In this document: positions 26,018 to 35,219 of the stretch, piece after piece
Layout: each line of letters begins with the position of its first letter
How positions within the stretch are numbered: position 1 is the first letter of the stretch
NCBI GenBank assembly: GCA_910577155.1
Contig: CAJTMS010000006.1
Span: forward strand, 1 to 60,101
Length of the DNA stretch: 60,101 nucleotides
From: an uncultured Mailhella sp.
GTDB lineage: Bacteria > Desulfobacterota > Desulfovibrionia > Desulfovibrionales > Desulfovibrionaceae
Reading direction: 5' to 3'
Program-made: the position numbers and the translations under genes
The notes under the pieces: generated by a model
Told to the model about the DNA's origin: nothing
The model's database searches: none
The model's input: only the letters and a program-made list of their open reading frames with translations

Positions 26018-26046
26018 TAAAAAAGAGGACGCCCTGAGGCGTCCTG
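26018..26046 (-). terminator. Terminator or attenuator between acpP and fabF
   Basis: On the minus strand AGGACGCC (26045-26038) pairs with GGCGTCCT (26033-26026), four-base loop, followed by CTTTTTT. It sits six bases after the acpP stop codon, in the middle of an otherwise continuous operon. Confidence 0.75.
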
Positions 26047-26051
26047 CAAAA

Positions 26052-26288
26052 TTATTCGCCTACATGTTTTTTTACGTAGTCGATAGCGTCTTGAACTTTT
26101 AAAATCTTTTGTGCATCTTCATCTTTAATTTCGCAATCAAAGGCATCTTCCATAGCCATGATAAGCTCAGTCAAATCAAGAGAGTCAGCACCTAAATCTT
26201 CAACAAAAGATGCATCCATTTTTACTTCTTCTTCAGAAACACCTAATTGATCTTTGATAATTGTTTTAATTTTTGCTTCAACAGACAT
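26052..26288 (-). CDS. acpP: Acyl carrier protein
   Basis: A 78-residue acidic helical protein that carries growing acyl chains on a phosphopantetheine. The attachment Ser is in GADSLDLTEL near residue 38. The start is preceded by GGAGG. It lies between fabG and fabF as in most bacteria, and the hairpin after it would favour a short, abundant acpP message. Confidence 0.97.
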   Translation of the reverse strand: MSVEAKIKTIIKDQLGVSEEEVKMDASFVEDLGADSLDLTELIMAMEDAFDCEIKDEDAQKILKVQDAIDYVKKHVGE

Positions 26289-26318
26289 ATTCCCTCCAAA
26301 CGGGTTTTTATTTTTTAG

Positions 26319-27065
26319 TTAACAATAGAGACCACCGTTAACCGATAGTACCTGACCAGTAATATATGCAGCTTTGTCAGAAGCTAAAAATGATACGGCA
26401 TCGGCTACATTTTGAACAGAACCAAAACAACCGAGCGGGATAGCTTCAGCATATTTCGCTTTCACATCTTCCGGAAGTTTTGCTGTCATATCTGTTTCAA
26501 TAAAACCGGGAGCAACAGCATTGACAGTAATGGAACGGGAGCCAAATTCTTTTGCAGCGGATTTTGTTATACCGATAAGACCAGCTTTAGCAGCAGCATA
26601 GTTAGCTTGTCCAGCATTGCCCATAAGACCGACAACAGAAACAATGTTGACAACACGACCGCCGCGCTGCTTTGCCATTATTTTTGTTGCTTCTCTCAGA
26701 CATGTAAAAGCACCTTTTAAATTAATGTCAATAACAGCATTAAAATCTTCATCTTTCATGCGAAGAATTAAACCATCTTTGGTAATACCTGCGTTATTGA
26801 CTAAAACATCTAAACGGACTTTGTCTTTGATTTCTTCCTGAAAAAATTTGCTGACGGCTTCACCATCGCCAACATTGAGGCAAAATGCTTTTGCACATCC
26901 CCCTTGGGAGATAATTTCCTGAACAACGCTTTCTGCTTCCTGCGGCTTTGAAACATAGGTAAGATAAACTTGATAACCGTCTTTTGCAAGGGTAAGGGCA
27001 ATAGCTTTGCCAATTCCCCGTGAGGCTCCAGTAACAAGAGCTGTAGAAACTAATTCATTACTCAT
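26319..27065 (-). CDS. fabG: 3-oxoacyl-ACP reductase
   Basis: A short-chain dehydrogenase that reduces beta-ketoacyl-ACP with NADPH. The 248-residue protein has the nucleotide motif TGASRGIGKAIA, NNAGITKDGLI, and the catalytic Ser and YAAAK in VGLMGNAGQANYAAAKAG near 145-160. I prefer the second of two close ATGs because GAG lies seven bases before it. Spacing to acpP is 30 bp. Confidence 0.96.
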   Translation of the reverse strand: MSNELVSTALVTGASRGIGKAIALTLAKDGYQVYLTYVSKPQEAESVVQEIISQGGCAKAFCLNVGDGEAVSKFFQEEIKDKVRLDVLVNNAGITKDGLILRMKDEDFNAVIDINLKGAFTCLREATKIMAKQRGGRVVNIVSVVGLMGNAGQANYAAAKAGLIGITKSAAKEFGSRSITVNAVAPGFIETDMTAKLPEDVKAKYAEAIPLGCFGSVQNVADAVSFLASDKAAYITGQVLSVNGGLYC

Positions 27066-27167
27066 AATCATACTCTATAGTATCAATTTATTCACAAATA
27101 TTAAAACAGATTTTATATTTTTTCAAGCTAAAATTTTACTTATTTGAAATTTTTTAAAGGCGCTTTT

Positions 27168-28190
27168 TTATGATGCAAGAAGAGCTGAGCCCCATGTGAG
27201 CCCGGCACCAAATGCCGTCAATACTATTTTTTGTCCTTTTTTTAAAATCCCCTGTTCCCTTGCCTCTGCCATTGCCAGCACTATGGATGCCGCTGACGTA
27301 TTGCCATATTTATCTAAATTAGTAAAAACTTTTTCTTGGGGAAGCTGCAAACGTTCCCGCACTGCGTCGATAATACGAAGATTTGCCTGATGTGCAATAA
27401 ATAAATCGATATCTTCTGCCTGTAATGCGTTTTTATGCAATAATTTTAAACTTTCCTGCGCCATGCCGCGTACTGCATATTTAAAAACTTCCCTGCCCTG
27501 CATGGTTAAAAAGAAATCTTCCGAAATGGTATCCCCGACCTGCACTTTTTTATCTGTTCCGCCGCCAATACGGATTAAATCCTTATAATCTCCGTCTGCA
27601 CCAACGGACACATCAAGAAGACGAAAAAGAGCATTGCCTTTGGCGCTGATAATACAAGCGCCCGCTGCGTCACCAAATAAAATACTGGTGCTTCTGTCCT
27701 GATAATTCATTTTTCGGGAAAGACATTCAGCCGCGACAAGTAAAATAGTGGCATGAGGATTTAATGCTAAAAAAGCCCGGGCGAGTTCCAAGCCATAAAC
27801 AAAGCCGGAACAGGCAGCATTAAAATCAAGACAAACAAGACCGGGATTATGCGAAGATATGAGCTGCAAACCGGAATAGGCTGAAAGAGCGAGTTTCTCC
27901 GCTAATACGCAGGCAACACTGGGAGAAAGCGTTTCCGGTGTACAGGTTGCAACAAGTACATGGGTTATTTCAGAAAAAGAAATTTGTGCTTCTTCTATGG
28001 CTTTGACTGCAGCAAGAAAAGCATAATCAGAAATATTTTCGTTGTCTTTAACGATATGGCGAGTTTTAATACCTGTGCGCGTCACTATCCATTCGTCACT
28101 TGTATCCATTATTTTTTCCAAATCTTGATTGGTAAGAATTTTATCAGGCACACTTACCCCAAGTCCGGAAATATGACAGTTAACATTCAT
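27168..28190 (-). CDS. fabH: Beta-ketoacyl-ACP synthase III
   Basis: Starts fatty-acid synthesis by joining acetyl-CoA and malonyl-ACP. The 340-residue protein has the Cys-His-Asn triad: Cys in NAACSGFVYG near residue 122, His in FIAHQANLRI, and Asn in KYGNTSAAS. It lies 11 bp after plsX with no strong ribosome binding site, so its translation may be coupled to plsX. A gap of about 100 bp separates it from fabG. Confidence 0.96.
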   Translation of the reverse strand: MNVNCHISGLGVSVPDKILTNQDLEKIMDTSDEWIVTRTGIKTRHIVKDNENISDYAFLAAVKAIEEAQISFSEITHVLVATCTPETLSPSVACVLAEKLALSAYSGLQLISSHNPGLVCLDFNAACSGFVYGLELARAFLALNPHATILLVAAECLSRKMNYQDRSTSILFGDAAGACIISAKGNALFRLLDVSVGADGDYKDLIRIGGGTDKKVQVGDTISEDFFLTMQGREVFKYAVRGMAQESLKLLHKNALQAEDIDLFIAHQANLRIIDAVRERLQLPQEKVFTNLDKYGNTSAASIVLAMAEAREQGILKKGQKIVLTAFGAGLTWGSALLAS

Positions 28191-28201
28191 GATACAATAC
28201 G

Positions 28202-29248
28202 TTACACAGAGGAACGAGCAAAACTCGTCAATTCTTCATTTTCTTTAAGGATTGCCAAAAGACGATTATGGGTATCTTTTTCAATATAGGTATTTGCCAT
28301 AAGCACGGCATTTTCAATGGCTTTTGCATTACTGGAACCATGACAGACAAAGCTGATACCCTGCAAACCGAGAAGAGGCGCTCCGCCATATTCGGAATAA
28401 TCAATTTTTTTGGCAAGATTTTTGAATGCTTTTCTTGCTAAAAAGGCACCAATTTTAGGCATTAACCCATTGCCTAACAACTCTTCTTTTAAAATATCAA
28501 TAAGAGAAAGAGCAAGACCTTCGCTCAATTTCAAAGCGACATTGCCAACAAAGCCGTCACACACGACAACATCAACATCACCAATAAAAATATCACGACC
28601 TTCAGCATTGCCGACAAAATTAATGTTATTCGCGGACTTTAAAAGGTCATAGGCTTCTTTCACCGTATTTGTGCCTTTGCCTTCTTCTTCGCCAATACTT
28701 AAAATCCCAACTCGAGGCTCTGCATAGCCTAAAATATCCTGTGCAAAGGCAGAGCCCATTAACCCAAACTGGAATAAATAATAGGGCTTGCACTCAACAT
28801 TGGCACCAACATCTAAAATTAATCGCGGAGTTGTTTTAGAAGGCATAATGGTGGCTAAACAAGGACGCTCAACACCGGGTATTCTTCCAATAATGAACAT
28901 GCCGCACGCCACACATGCACCGGAATGTCCGGCACTGATGACAGCGTGGGCTTTTCCTTCTTTCACAAGCCGGCACGCAACCTGGATAGAAGAATCTTTC
29001 TTTTGGCGTAAAATATCAGATGGCTTTTCATTCATTTCCACAACTTGTGACGCGTGAACAATAGAAAAGTCAACTTGTTTTAAATTTTCAGGAAGTGTGT
29101 CAATCACTTCCCGTACGGCATTTTCAATCCCTACGAGAAGAATTTTTGCTCCACACTTTTGAGCAGCAGATAACGCTCCAGGGACAACAACAGAAGGACC
29201 AAAATCGCCTCCCATTGCGTCCACTGCCAAAATATTATTATTCTTCAT
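28202..29248 (-). CDS. plsX: Phosphate acyltransferase PlsX
   Basis: Converts acyl-ACP to acyl-phosphate for the first step of phospholipid synthesis. The 348-residue protein starts with ILAVDAMGGDFGPSV and carries SAGHSGACV and GNAEGRDIFIGDVDVVVCDGFVGNV-type motifs of the family. Its start overlaps the end of rpmF by 11 bp. The partner PlsY is not in the window. Confidence 0.96.
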   Translation of the reverse strand: MKNNNILAVDAMGGDFGPSVVVPGALSAAQKCGAKILLVGIENAVREVIDTLPENLKQVDFSIVHASQVVEMNEKPSDILRQKKDSSIQVACRLVKEGKAHAVISAGHSGACVACGMFIIGRIPGVERPCLATIMPSKTTPRLILDVGANVECKPYYLFQFGLMGSAFAQDILGYAEPRVGILSIGEEEGKGTNTVKEAYDLLKSANNINFVGNAEGRDIFIGDVDVVVCDGFVGNVALKLSEGLALSLIDILKEELLGNGLMPKIGAFLARKAFKNLAKKIDYSEYGGAPLLGLQGISFVCHGSSNAKAIENAVLMANTYIEKDTHNRLLAILKENEELTSFARSSV

Positions 29249-29423
29249 TGGAGCTTACTGCTTCTACTTGGCGACCTTTATATTTTCCGCATGTTGGGCA
29301 AACAGCATGAGGAACAGTAGGCGCACCGCAAGAGCAATAAATCACTGCAGGTTTTGCAACACGGTCGTGAGAACGACGCATACCTTTTTTAGAATGTGAT
29401 TTTTTATTTTGTTGAACAGCCAT
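29238..29423 (-). CDS. rpmF: 50S ribosomal protein L32
   Basis: A 61-residue large-subunit protein. It keeps the zinc-binding pattern CSC...CPTC (about residues 30-45), so this is the zinc form. The first residues AVQQNKKSHSKKGMRRSHD are characteristic. The order yceD-rpmF-plsX-fabH is conserved widely and ties ribosome and membrane synthesis together. Confidence 0.97.
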   Translation of the reverse strand: MAVQQNKKSHSKKGMRRSHDRVAKPAVIYCSCGAPTVPHAVCPTCGKYKGRQVEAVSSNEE

Positions 29424-29451
29424 TCCAATCTCCTTGACTAAGCTTTTGGCT

Positions 29452-29991
29452 TTATTGTATTTTTAAATTTCGCAGGACAGCTAAACGAGGATCTTTTCCG
29501 CCTTCCTCGCAATTGCATGTTCCTTCATTTAAATTTTTACCGCATGTTGGACAAACACCCTTACAGTCACTTCTGCACAAAGGTTTTGTAGGCAATGTCA
29601 GTACAAATTCTTCCCAAAGCAATGCTCCCATATCAACAATAAGAGCATTTTTATCTTTAAAAAGTACTCTGTTATCTTCAAGCAAATCTTCTGACTGAAC
29701 AGAAAAATCGTCTTGAGGATAGCCTTCAAATTCATCAAACGAATAGTCAACAGGAATTTCTGTTTCTTCTGCACACCTGTCACAGGGAACAGAAACTTTC
29801 CCCCGAAGTTTTCCCCTGAAAAGAACGCCGTCCTCTTCCGGAAGAATAAAAACTTCTGCCTGAATATCGTCAATGATTTTGCAGGAGATATGAAATTCTT
29901 TCAGTGGCTCAAGCCATATGTTTTGATTATTATATTGAAATGTTTGACCATTCTGTGGAACATCTCGCAATAACATCTGAAATTCTTTCAT
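29452..29991 (-). CDS. yceD: YceD/DUF177 family protein
   Basis: A 179-residue protein of the DUF177 family, linked in other bacteria to large-subunit ribosomal RNA metabolism. It contains CDRCAEETEIPV near residue 90 and a C-terminal cysteine cluster (CRSDCKGVCPTCG, then CNCEEG). The start follows AAGGAG. As first gene of the rpmF-plsX-fab operon it lies 28 bp before rpmF and behind a good promoter. Confidence 0.9.
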   Translation of the reverse strand: MKEFQMLLRDVPQNGQTFQYNNQNIWLEPLKEFHISCKIIDDIQAEVFILPEEDGVLFRGKLRGKVSVPCDRCAEETEIPVDYSFDEFEGYPQDDFSVQSEDLLEDNRVLFKDKNALIVDMGALLWEEFVLTLPTKPLCRSDCKGVCPTCGKNLNEGTCNCEEGGKDPRLAVLRNLKIQ

Positions 29992-30012
29992 ACTTTCTCC
30001 TTGCGAACGTGT

Positions 30013-30042
30013 AATTTACAGATAAGTTAATGATTTTGTCAA
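30013..30042 (-). promoter_or_regulatory. Promoter of the yceD-rpmF-plsX-fab operon
   Basis: On the minus strand TTGACA (30042-30037), 18 bases, then TAAATT (30018-30013), about 20 bases before the yceD start codon. Confidence 0.55.
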
Positions 30043-30098
30043 GAAAAATAATGCAAATAACAATTTTTTTCTCAAACAAATTAAAATTCAGACTTTTT

Positions 30099-31307
30099 CT
30101 AGACTTTTTTCAGACTCTTCATTGTTTCAACAGCACGTTTAAAACCGGCACGTGATTTTTCAATAACGCTGTCCTCAACAGCATAACAAAGCCTGATATA
30201 CCCTGCAAGCCCAAAACCCTTGCCGGAAACACCAAGGATTTTTTCATCCCGAAGACAATTAATAAATAAATCATCATCGCCATAGGGAGCTTTGGGGAAA
30301 ATATAAAATGCGCCCATGGGCTTCCGGTATTCGATGCCTGCCGCATCCAATATATCACAAAAAACTTCTCTGCGCTTTGCATAAATATTCAGTGCATATT
30401 CCGTCGAAGAACCAAGGGCGGCTTTCATGAGATACTGCCCGACAACAGGGGGGTTAACAAAGCCCAAAATCCTGTTGGACATGATACAGGCTCCTAAAAG
30501 AAGCTCTTTGTCTTCTATTTGCGGAGATACTGCGAGATACCCAATTCTTTCGCCGGCAATGCCAAATTTTTTCGAAAAGGAACTGATGACAACAGCATAT
30601 TTATATAAAGGCAAAACCGCCGGCACAACACAATTGTCATAAGCCAAAAAGCGATAGGGTTCATCAGAAATTAAATACAGAGGTCTGTTGTTTTTCAGAC
30701 TTGCATTTTCAAGAACAGCCGCAAGGCGCTTTACAACGTCTTCGGAATAAATCACCCCTGTGGGGTTATTGGGAGAGTTGATAATCAACGCCCGAGTTTT
30801 TGGGGTTATAGCTTTTTCCAAGGCTTCATAATCAGGCATAAAATCATCATGGGTTGGCACTGTTTTAAAAATACCGCCGTGATTTCGCACATAAAACTTA
30901 TACTCACCGAAAAAAGGCGTAAAAGCCAAGACTTCATCTTCCGGTTCAAGGACAGAATGAAAAAAAACATTCATCGCCCCTGCTGCCCCGCAGCTGAGCA
31001 TAATTTCCGCACGGGTGAGGGGCACATTCTGTTCTTTGGATAATTCCTCGGCAAGTGCATCGAGTGCCCAAGCATACCCTGCATTTTGCATATAACCAAG
31101 GCTTGCAGGACGGTTGAGATTTTTTGCCAAATCAGCCATTGCTTCCTGCACAACGGGCGGCGGGGGCAAATCAGGATTGCCAAGGCTAAAATCCATCACA
31201 TTTTCAGCACCAAATTGTTGTTTGAGTTTCAAGCCCAAATCAAACATTTGCCGAATAAGTGAACCTTGTTCAATGCTTTCTTTCATCATTTTTGCAACAA
31301 CTGACAT
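30099..31307 (-). CDS. Class I/II pyridoxal-phosphate aminotransferase, AspB-like
   Basis: A 402-residue fold-type I aminotransferase. It shows FSLGNPDLPPPP, NSPNNPTGVIYS, SDEPYRFL and the cofactor Lys in SSFSKKFGIAGERIGY near residue 250; the last segment has the substrate-carboxylate Arg in YIRLCYA. Most relatives are described as aspartate or general amino-acid aminotransferases, so the substrate is open. I start at the ATG after AGGAG; the longer reading adds 16 residues. It follows cbiK by 8 bp. Confidence 0.88.
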   Translation of the reverse strand: MSVVAKMMKESIEQGSLIRQMFDLGLKLKQQFGAENVMDFSLGNPDLPPPPVVQEAMADLAKNLNRPASLGYMQNAGYAWALDALAEELSKEQNVPLTRAEIMLSCGAAGAMNVFFHSVLEPEDEVLAFTPFFGEYKFYVRNHGGIFKTVPTHDDFMPDYEALEKAITPKTRALIINSPNNPTGVIYSEDVVKRLAAVLENASLKNNRPLYLISDEPYRFLAYDNCVVPAVLPLYKYAVVISSFSKKFGIAGERIGYLAVSPQIEDKELLLGACIMSNRILGFVNPPVVGQYLMKAALGSSTEYALNIYAKRREVFCDILDAAGIEYRKPMGAFYIFPKAPYGDDDLFINCLRDEKILGVSGKGFGLAGYIRLCYAVEDSVIEKSRAGFKRAVETMKSLKKV

Positions 31308-31315
31308 AAGTACTC

Positions 31316-32155
31316 CTATAAAGCTAAAATCGCCTCTTCTATTCTTTTTATCCAAATATTTTGTATTTCAACTGATTCCGCCAAACTTTTTAAATAAGGT
31401 TCGCAGCAGTATCCCTGCCGCATCACCTGATTTTTCCATGATGTTTCCTCATCACCTGCCATATCGCACAGTGCATGCTTGCCAATAACAGTAAGCAGCG
31501 GCAAAAGCCAAATTTTGTGCACAGCAGGTTTTTGCTTTAAATCTTCAAAAACACGGCTGAGTGTACATTTTCCTTCCATACAGGCTATGTACAATGAGGG
31601 ATATAAGCTATGCAGTGTTTCGGAAAGGGCAAAATAAAATTTTTCCGCATCGTGCTTTGTGCCGTGCCCCATAAAAACAGCCACGTCATTCTTTTGAAAA
31701 TCAGGGGGAAGCAATTGTTTTAACGCCTCGGCAACAGGTACAATATCGGCTTCCGTATGCAAAAGCGGCAAGCCTGATTGGATTTTTAATGTACCGGAAT
31801 TTCCGGCTATATTGGTATCTTCCAAAACATCATTATATTCAATGCCTGCAATTAAATGCAAACTTTGCACGATAATATGGGTAAAACGTTCAAATTCCAT
31901 TTTTTTTAATGCTTTAAGCACTGAATCCGATTTTGTTCGGGCATGGGCTAAGCGTTTGCGAAGTGCCTCTGAGGTAAACGCTATACGTACAGGAACACCG
32001 AAATAATCTTCAAGTTTTGCTTGAAGTTTTCGCATAGCCTGACTGCTTTGCATAGTAGAAGAACCATAGGAAGCAATCAAAATTCCCACCTTAGGTTTTG
32101 CCGCTTCCAATGATAATTTATCTAACGTATTTGCCCAGTTATATCTTGTACCCAT
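31316..32155 (-). CDS. cbiK: Sirohydrochlorin cobaltochelatase CbiK
   Basis: Inserts cobalt (or iron) into sirohydrochlorin. The 279-residue protein has two ferrochelatase-like halves, with the metal-binding His in MGHGTKHDA near residue 170 and the family motif GKHALCDMAGD near 235. No signal peptide is present, so it matches the cytoplasmic form described in Desulfovibrio rather than the exported heme-binding form. It supplies cobamide and, through iron insertion, possibly siroheme. It sits seven bases after the DUF523 gene. Confidence 0.88.
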   Translation of the reverse strand: MGTRYNWANTLDKLSLEAAKPKVGILIASYGSSTMQSSQAMRKLQAKLEDYFGVPVRIAFTSEALRKRLAHARTKSDSVLKALKKMEFERFTHIIVQSLHLIAGIEYNDVLEDTNIAGNSGTLKIQSGLPLLHTEADIVPVAEALKQLLPPDFQKNDVAVFMGHGTKHDAEKFYFALSETLHSLYPSLYIACMEGKCTLSRVFEDLKQKPAVHKIWLLPLLTVIGKHALCDMAGDEETSWKNQVMRQGYCCEPYLKSLAESVEIQNIWIKRIEEAILAL

Positions 32156-32161
32156 AATAAG

Positions 32162-32611
32162 CTATTTCAGAGCCCCTTTAAAAAAATTTTCCATAACCGT
32201 ATCTTTTTCTGTATACACAAAAAACTGATTCTCCATGAGCAATTGAGCAAAAATACCATTTCCTGCAATAAGCGTTTTTGTGAATGTGCCGTCATAAATC
32301 TGCCCAACTCCGCAGCTGGGAGATTTTGCTTTTAAAATTGCTGTCTTTGCTCCGTAAAAGCGAGCATAGTGCAAAGCTAAAAACGCCCCTTTCCAATAAG
32401 CTTCCGAACAGTCAGTTCCTTCCTTTGAAATCACTCTGCCGTGCTGTATCTCACAAGGGACACGGGGAACAGGAAGTCCCCCTAAACATTCAGGACAAAC
32501 AGGCAAAACAAGTTTTTTCCGATACAGCTCCCGAATAAACGGCACGGTGTTTGCTTTACCGTCATACCGACAGGAAAAACCCGCCAAACATGCACTGACA
32601 ACAATATTCAT
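32162..32611 (-). CDS. DUF523 family protein
   Basis: A 149-residue protein with the DUF523 (COG1683) cysteine signatures: VSACLAGFSCRYDG at the start, PVCPECLGGLPVPR near residue 40, and KAKSPSCGVGQIYDG near 95. The six conserved cysteines suggest a metal or iron-sulfur site, but the function is unknown. A two-residue longer start is possible. It follows purM behind a terminator and is paired closely with cbiK. Confidence 0.85.
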   Translation of the reverse strand: MNIVVSACLAGFSCRYDGKANTVPFIRELYRKKLVLPVCPECLGGLPVPRVPCEIQHGRVISKEGTDCSEAYWKGAFLALHYARFYGAKTAILKAKSPSCGVGQIYDGTFTKTLIAGNGIFAQLLMENQFFVYTEKDTVMENFFKGALK

Positions 32612-32615
32612 ACAC

Positions 32616-32640
32616 AAAAAAAGGGCGTTTGAACGCCCCC
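32616..32640 (-). terminator. Intrinsic terminator after purM
   Basis: On the minus strand GGGGCGTT and AACGCCC form the stem, followed by seven T. It ends a few bases before the DUF523 start, so that gene and cbiK depend on read-through or an unseen promoter. Confidence 0.8.
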
Positions 32641-32647
32641 TAAAAAA

Positions 32648-33700
32648 TTAAAAATTAATTTGTACAGCTTCTGTGTCTTCTTTTGTTTTCAGGGAAATTA
32701 CACCGATTTGCCATGCTTTCATATTCACACCATTCAGCATATCAAGAACTTTTTGAGCCTGTTCCTTATCAATCACCAAAATATAGCCAATGCCGCTATT
32801 GAAAATTTGCAGCATTTCCGGCCATGAAAGATTACCTTGTTCTTTCAGCCAATTAAAGACAGGAGGAATATCCCATGAACCAAAATCAATCACAGCTTTT
32901 ACCGATTGCGGAAGCACACGGGGAATATTATCGTAAAAACCGCCGCCCGTCACGTGAACCATGCCTTTAATCTCTACTTCACGCATAACGGACTTCAAAC
33001 ATTCCACATAAATAATGGTTGGCTCAAGCAAAACTTCGGCAAAGGTTTTCTTGGTACCAGGAAAAATATCCTCTTTTTTTGCCCCGCTTTGAGCAAAAAT
33101 TTTCCGTACCAAACTATAGCCGTTAGAGTGTACCCCTGAGGACTGAATACCAATAATCACATCCCCGCTTTTAATTTTAGAACCATCTACCAAAGCCTTA
33201 TTGTCAACAATACCAACGCAAAAACCGGCAAGATCATAATCTTCCGCATCATACATACCGGGCATTTCCGCGGTTTCTCCCCCCAGAAGCGCACAGGAAG
33301 ATTGACGGCAGCCTTCTGCAATACCTTCAATGACATTTTTTGCTTTTGCCACATCAAGCTTGCTGCAGGCATAATAATCAAGGAAAAATAACGGTTTTGC
33401 CCCCTGCACAAGAATATCATTAACACTCATGGCAACAAGGTCAATGCCCACTGTATCATGTTTATCAAACTCAAAGGCAAGCTTTAATTTTGTACCGACA
33501 CCGTCAGTTGAAGCAACAAGAATGGGATCCTGCATAGAAGAAATATCCGGTCTGAATAAACCGCCAAAACTTCCTATATTGCATAAAACACCGGTTGTAT
33601 GGGTTGTGGCAACTATGGATTTAATTTGTGAAACCAAATCATTGCCTGCTTCAATATTTACCCCTGCATTTGTATATACTTGTGAACGAGAAGAACTCAT
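32648..33700 (-). CDS. purM: Phosphoribosylformylglycinamidine cyclo-ligase
   Basis: The AIR synthetase step of purine synthesis, an ATP-dependent ring closure. The 350-residue protein has STDGVGTKLKLAF, AMSVNDILVQGAKPLFFLDY, GGETAEMPGMY and GGGFYDNIPR. The start ATG follows AAAGGAG; a longer reading adds five residues. It has no other pur gene beside it. Confidence 0.96.
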   Translation of the reverse strand: MSSSRSQVYTNAGVNIEAGNDLVSQIKSIVATTHTTGVLCNIGSFGGLFRPDISSMQDPILVASTDGVGTKLKLAFEFDKHDTVGIDLVAMSVNDILVQGAKPLFFLDYYACSKLDVAKAKNVIEGIAEGCRQSSCALLGGETAEMPGMYDAEDYDLAGFCVGIVDNKALVDGSKIKSGDVIIGIQSSGVHSNGYSLVRKIFAQSGAKKEDIFPGTKKTFAEVLLEPTIIYVECLKSVMREVEIKGMVHVTGGGFYDNIPRVLPQSVKAVIDFGSWDIPPVFNWLKEQGNLSWPEMLQIFNSGIGYILVIDKEQAQKVLDMLNGVNMKAWQIGVISLKTKEDTEAVQINF

Positions 33701-33778
33701 AAATACTCCTTTCATAATTTCTGCATAAAAATAGCTTAATTTTTTTCTTTTGCCAAGCTTATAAAAACATATAGTTAA

Positions 33779-34768
33779 CTATATGCAATGTATACACAAA
33801 TAAAAAATAAATCCGCTAAAAACAATATCTAAAAACGCTGTAATAAAAATATTGCTCTTTTTTTGCAAAGGAATTGCAGCCAAACAAAAACTTTTTTTCA
33901 GTTGGATTGAAAAAAGAAAATACAAAATCGGCACAACAATGCACACGGTCTGCCACACAAAAACATGCGGAGAATACACATGAATACTATTTGCTATGGC
34001 GGGCTGGAAAGGCAATTGAAAACCTGCCAGCATGATAACCGCTAAAATAAAAGCAAGCAGTGAAAAGGAAAAAATGCCCCGTCCGTACTTATTCAAAATA
34101 AAAGTATAATAATCACGCCCGTAATCCATAGAATTTCTGAATAGAACAGTTAAAATACAGACTATATATAAAGCATAAATAAAAACAGCCAGAAAAAAGA
34201 ACAACGTCACAACATAGGAAAAAAGCTGCGTATTCGTAAACAAGGCATAGGGATTTTGCATGAATGCATCAGGGGGCAGCGCAAACATATGGCTCATTAC
34301 CTGCAGGCAATAGGAAGAAAATTTACTTGTATTTTCAGCAACAACAGCAAAAAATGCCACAAAATTTATAAATTGAGCCAAACCGACCACCAGTAAAATT
34401 CCACCAAGGGCAGAAAGAAAATAAAATACAGTAAGTTTCGGAAAACGGGCACTCATGGCGCAAAAAACAGATAACACCAAAGAAGCAGTGCAAAGATACA
34501 GCAAAAGATTTTTCCAAAAATCAAGTTCCAGCGAAGTTTGAAAAGGCAGACTTGCTTGATATAAGGTACCCTGCAAATAATAATCAGCCCCAAAAGCAAT
34601 ACTTACCAAAAGCAATAAAACAGAAGAAAAAATTTGGATTTGCATGGCTGATTTTGAAAATAAAGCCCGTTTATGCATTCCTTCACAAATTTTATACCCT
34701 AAACCCACCACAGGCATAAGATACACGGAAAAAAGAAAAAACACAGCAAAAAAAATGAGTAACTCCAT
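33779..34768 (-). CDS. Multi-pass inner-membrane protein of unknown function
   Basis: A 329-residue, very hydrophobic protein with about eight to nine predicted membrane helices and short loops; the C-terminus ends in a hydrophobic segment. I recognise no family motif. The loops contain few charged residues apart from the region NSMDYGRDYYTFILNKYGRG near residue 215. It is alone between purM (convergent spacing of 78 bp, same strand) and a repeat copy upstream. Codon use looks like its neighbours. Confidence 0.55.
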   Translation of the reverse strand: MELLIFFAVFFLFSVYLMPVVGLGYKICEGMHKRALFSKSAMQIQIFSSVLLLLVSIAFGADYYLQGTLYQASLPFQTSLELDFWKNLLLYLCTASLVLSVFCAMSARFPKLTVFYFLSALGGILLVVGLAQFINFVAFFAVVAENTSKFSSYCLQVMSHMFALPPDAFMQNPYALFTNTQLFSYVVTLFFFLAVFIYALYIVCILTVLFRNSMDYGRDYYTFILNKYGRGIFSFSLLAFILAVIMLAGFQLPFQPAIANSIHVYSPHVFVWQTVCIVVPILYFLFSIQLKKSFCLAAIPLQKKSNIFITAFLDIVFSGFIFYLCIHCI

Positions 34769-34853
34769 AGAAAAAATTTCCCTCTATAATTTTTTGCAAT
34801 CATATAAAAACTCTGCCCTATGAGCAAGAAAAATCATTATGCTGTTTTTGTAT

Positions 34854-35127
34854 GCTGTTATCGTGAGCGGTTAAATTTATAACAACTTGATATATTATCA
34901 TAAATTATCAACCAATCCGTTTTGTATTTTTACGGGAAATAACGGGCTCTGCTGTCCATTTCCGTATTCCGTCGCTATCCGCGAAGTTCGCAAACCCATT
35001 ATCGGCTGCAGCTTCCCCATTACCCACATCACTTGTTTTTATTTCATGAAAAGAAGAATCTATGTTTATACGTGAAAAGATGATAAATTCACAAAAAAAA
35101 GGTATCAGCCGCTTTCTCACACAAAGC
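34854..35127 (-). repeat. Diverged copy of the dispersed repeat with internal insert, reverse orientation
   Basis: Read on the minus strand the left end is GCTTTGTGTGAGAAAGCGG and the far end, read inward on the plus strand, GCTGTTATCGTGAGCGG. It keeps remnants of hairpin 1 (CTTCTTTTCATGAAAT, then AAAACAAG) and the CGTTATTTCCCGTAAAAA tail of hairpin 2, interrupted by the same palindromic insert as the copies at 1787 and 59999 (GAAGCTGCAGCCG ... GCGGATAGCGACGG). It fills most of the 390-bp gap between two divergent genes and ends about 30-90 bp before the AsmA-like gene, so it may hold that gene's promoter. Confidence 0.65.
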
Positions 35128-35219
35128 AAAAATCATAAAAAATTAATGAAAATCAATTCTTGAAAATTATCAAAAAACTTCCTATACTTTTCTTAATCCA
35201 TTTATGTATTGAGTTGACA

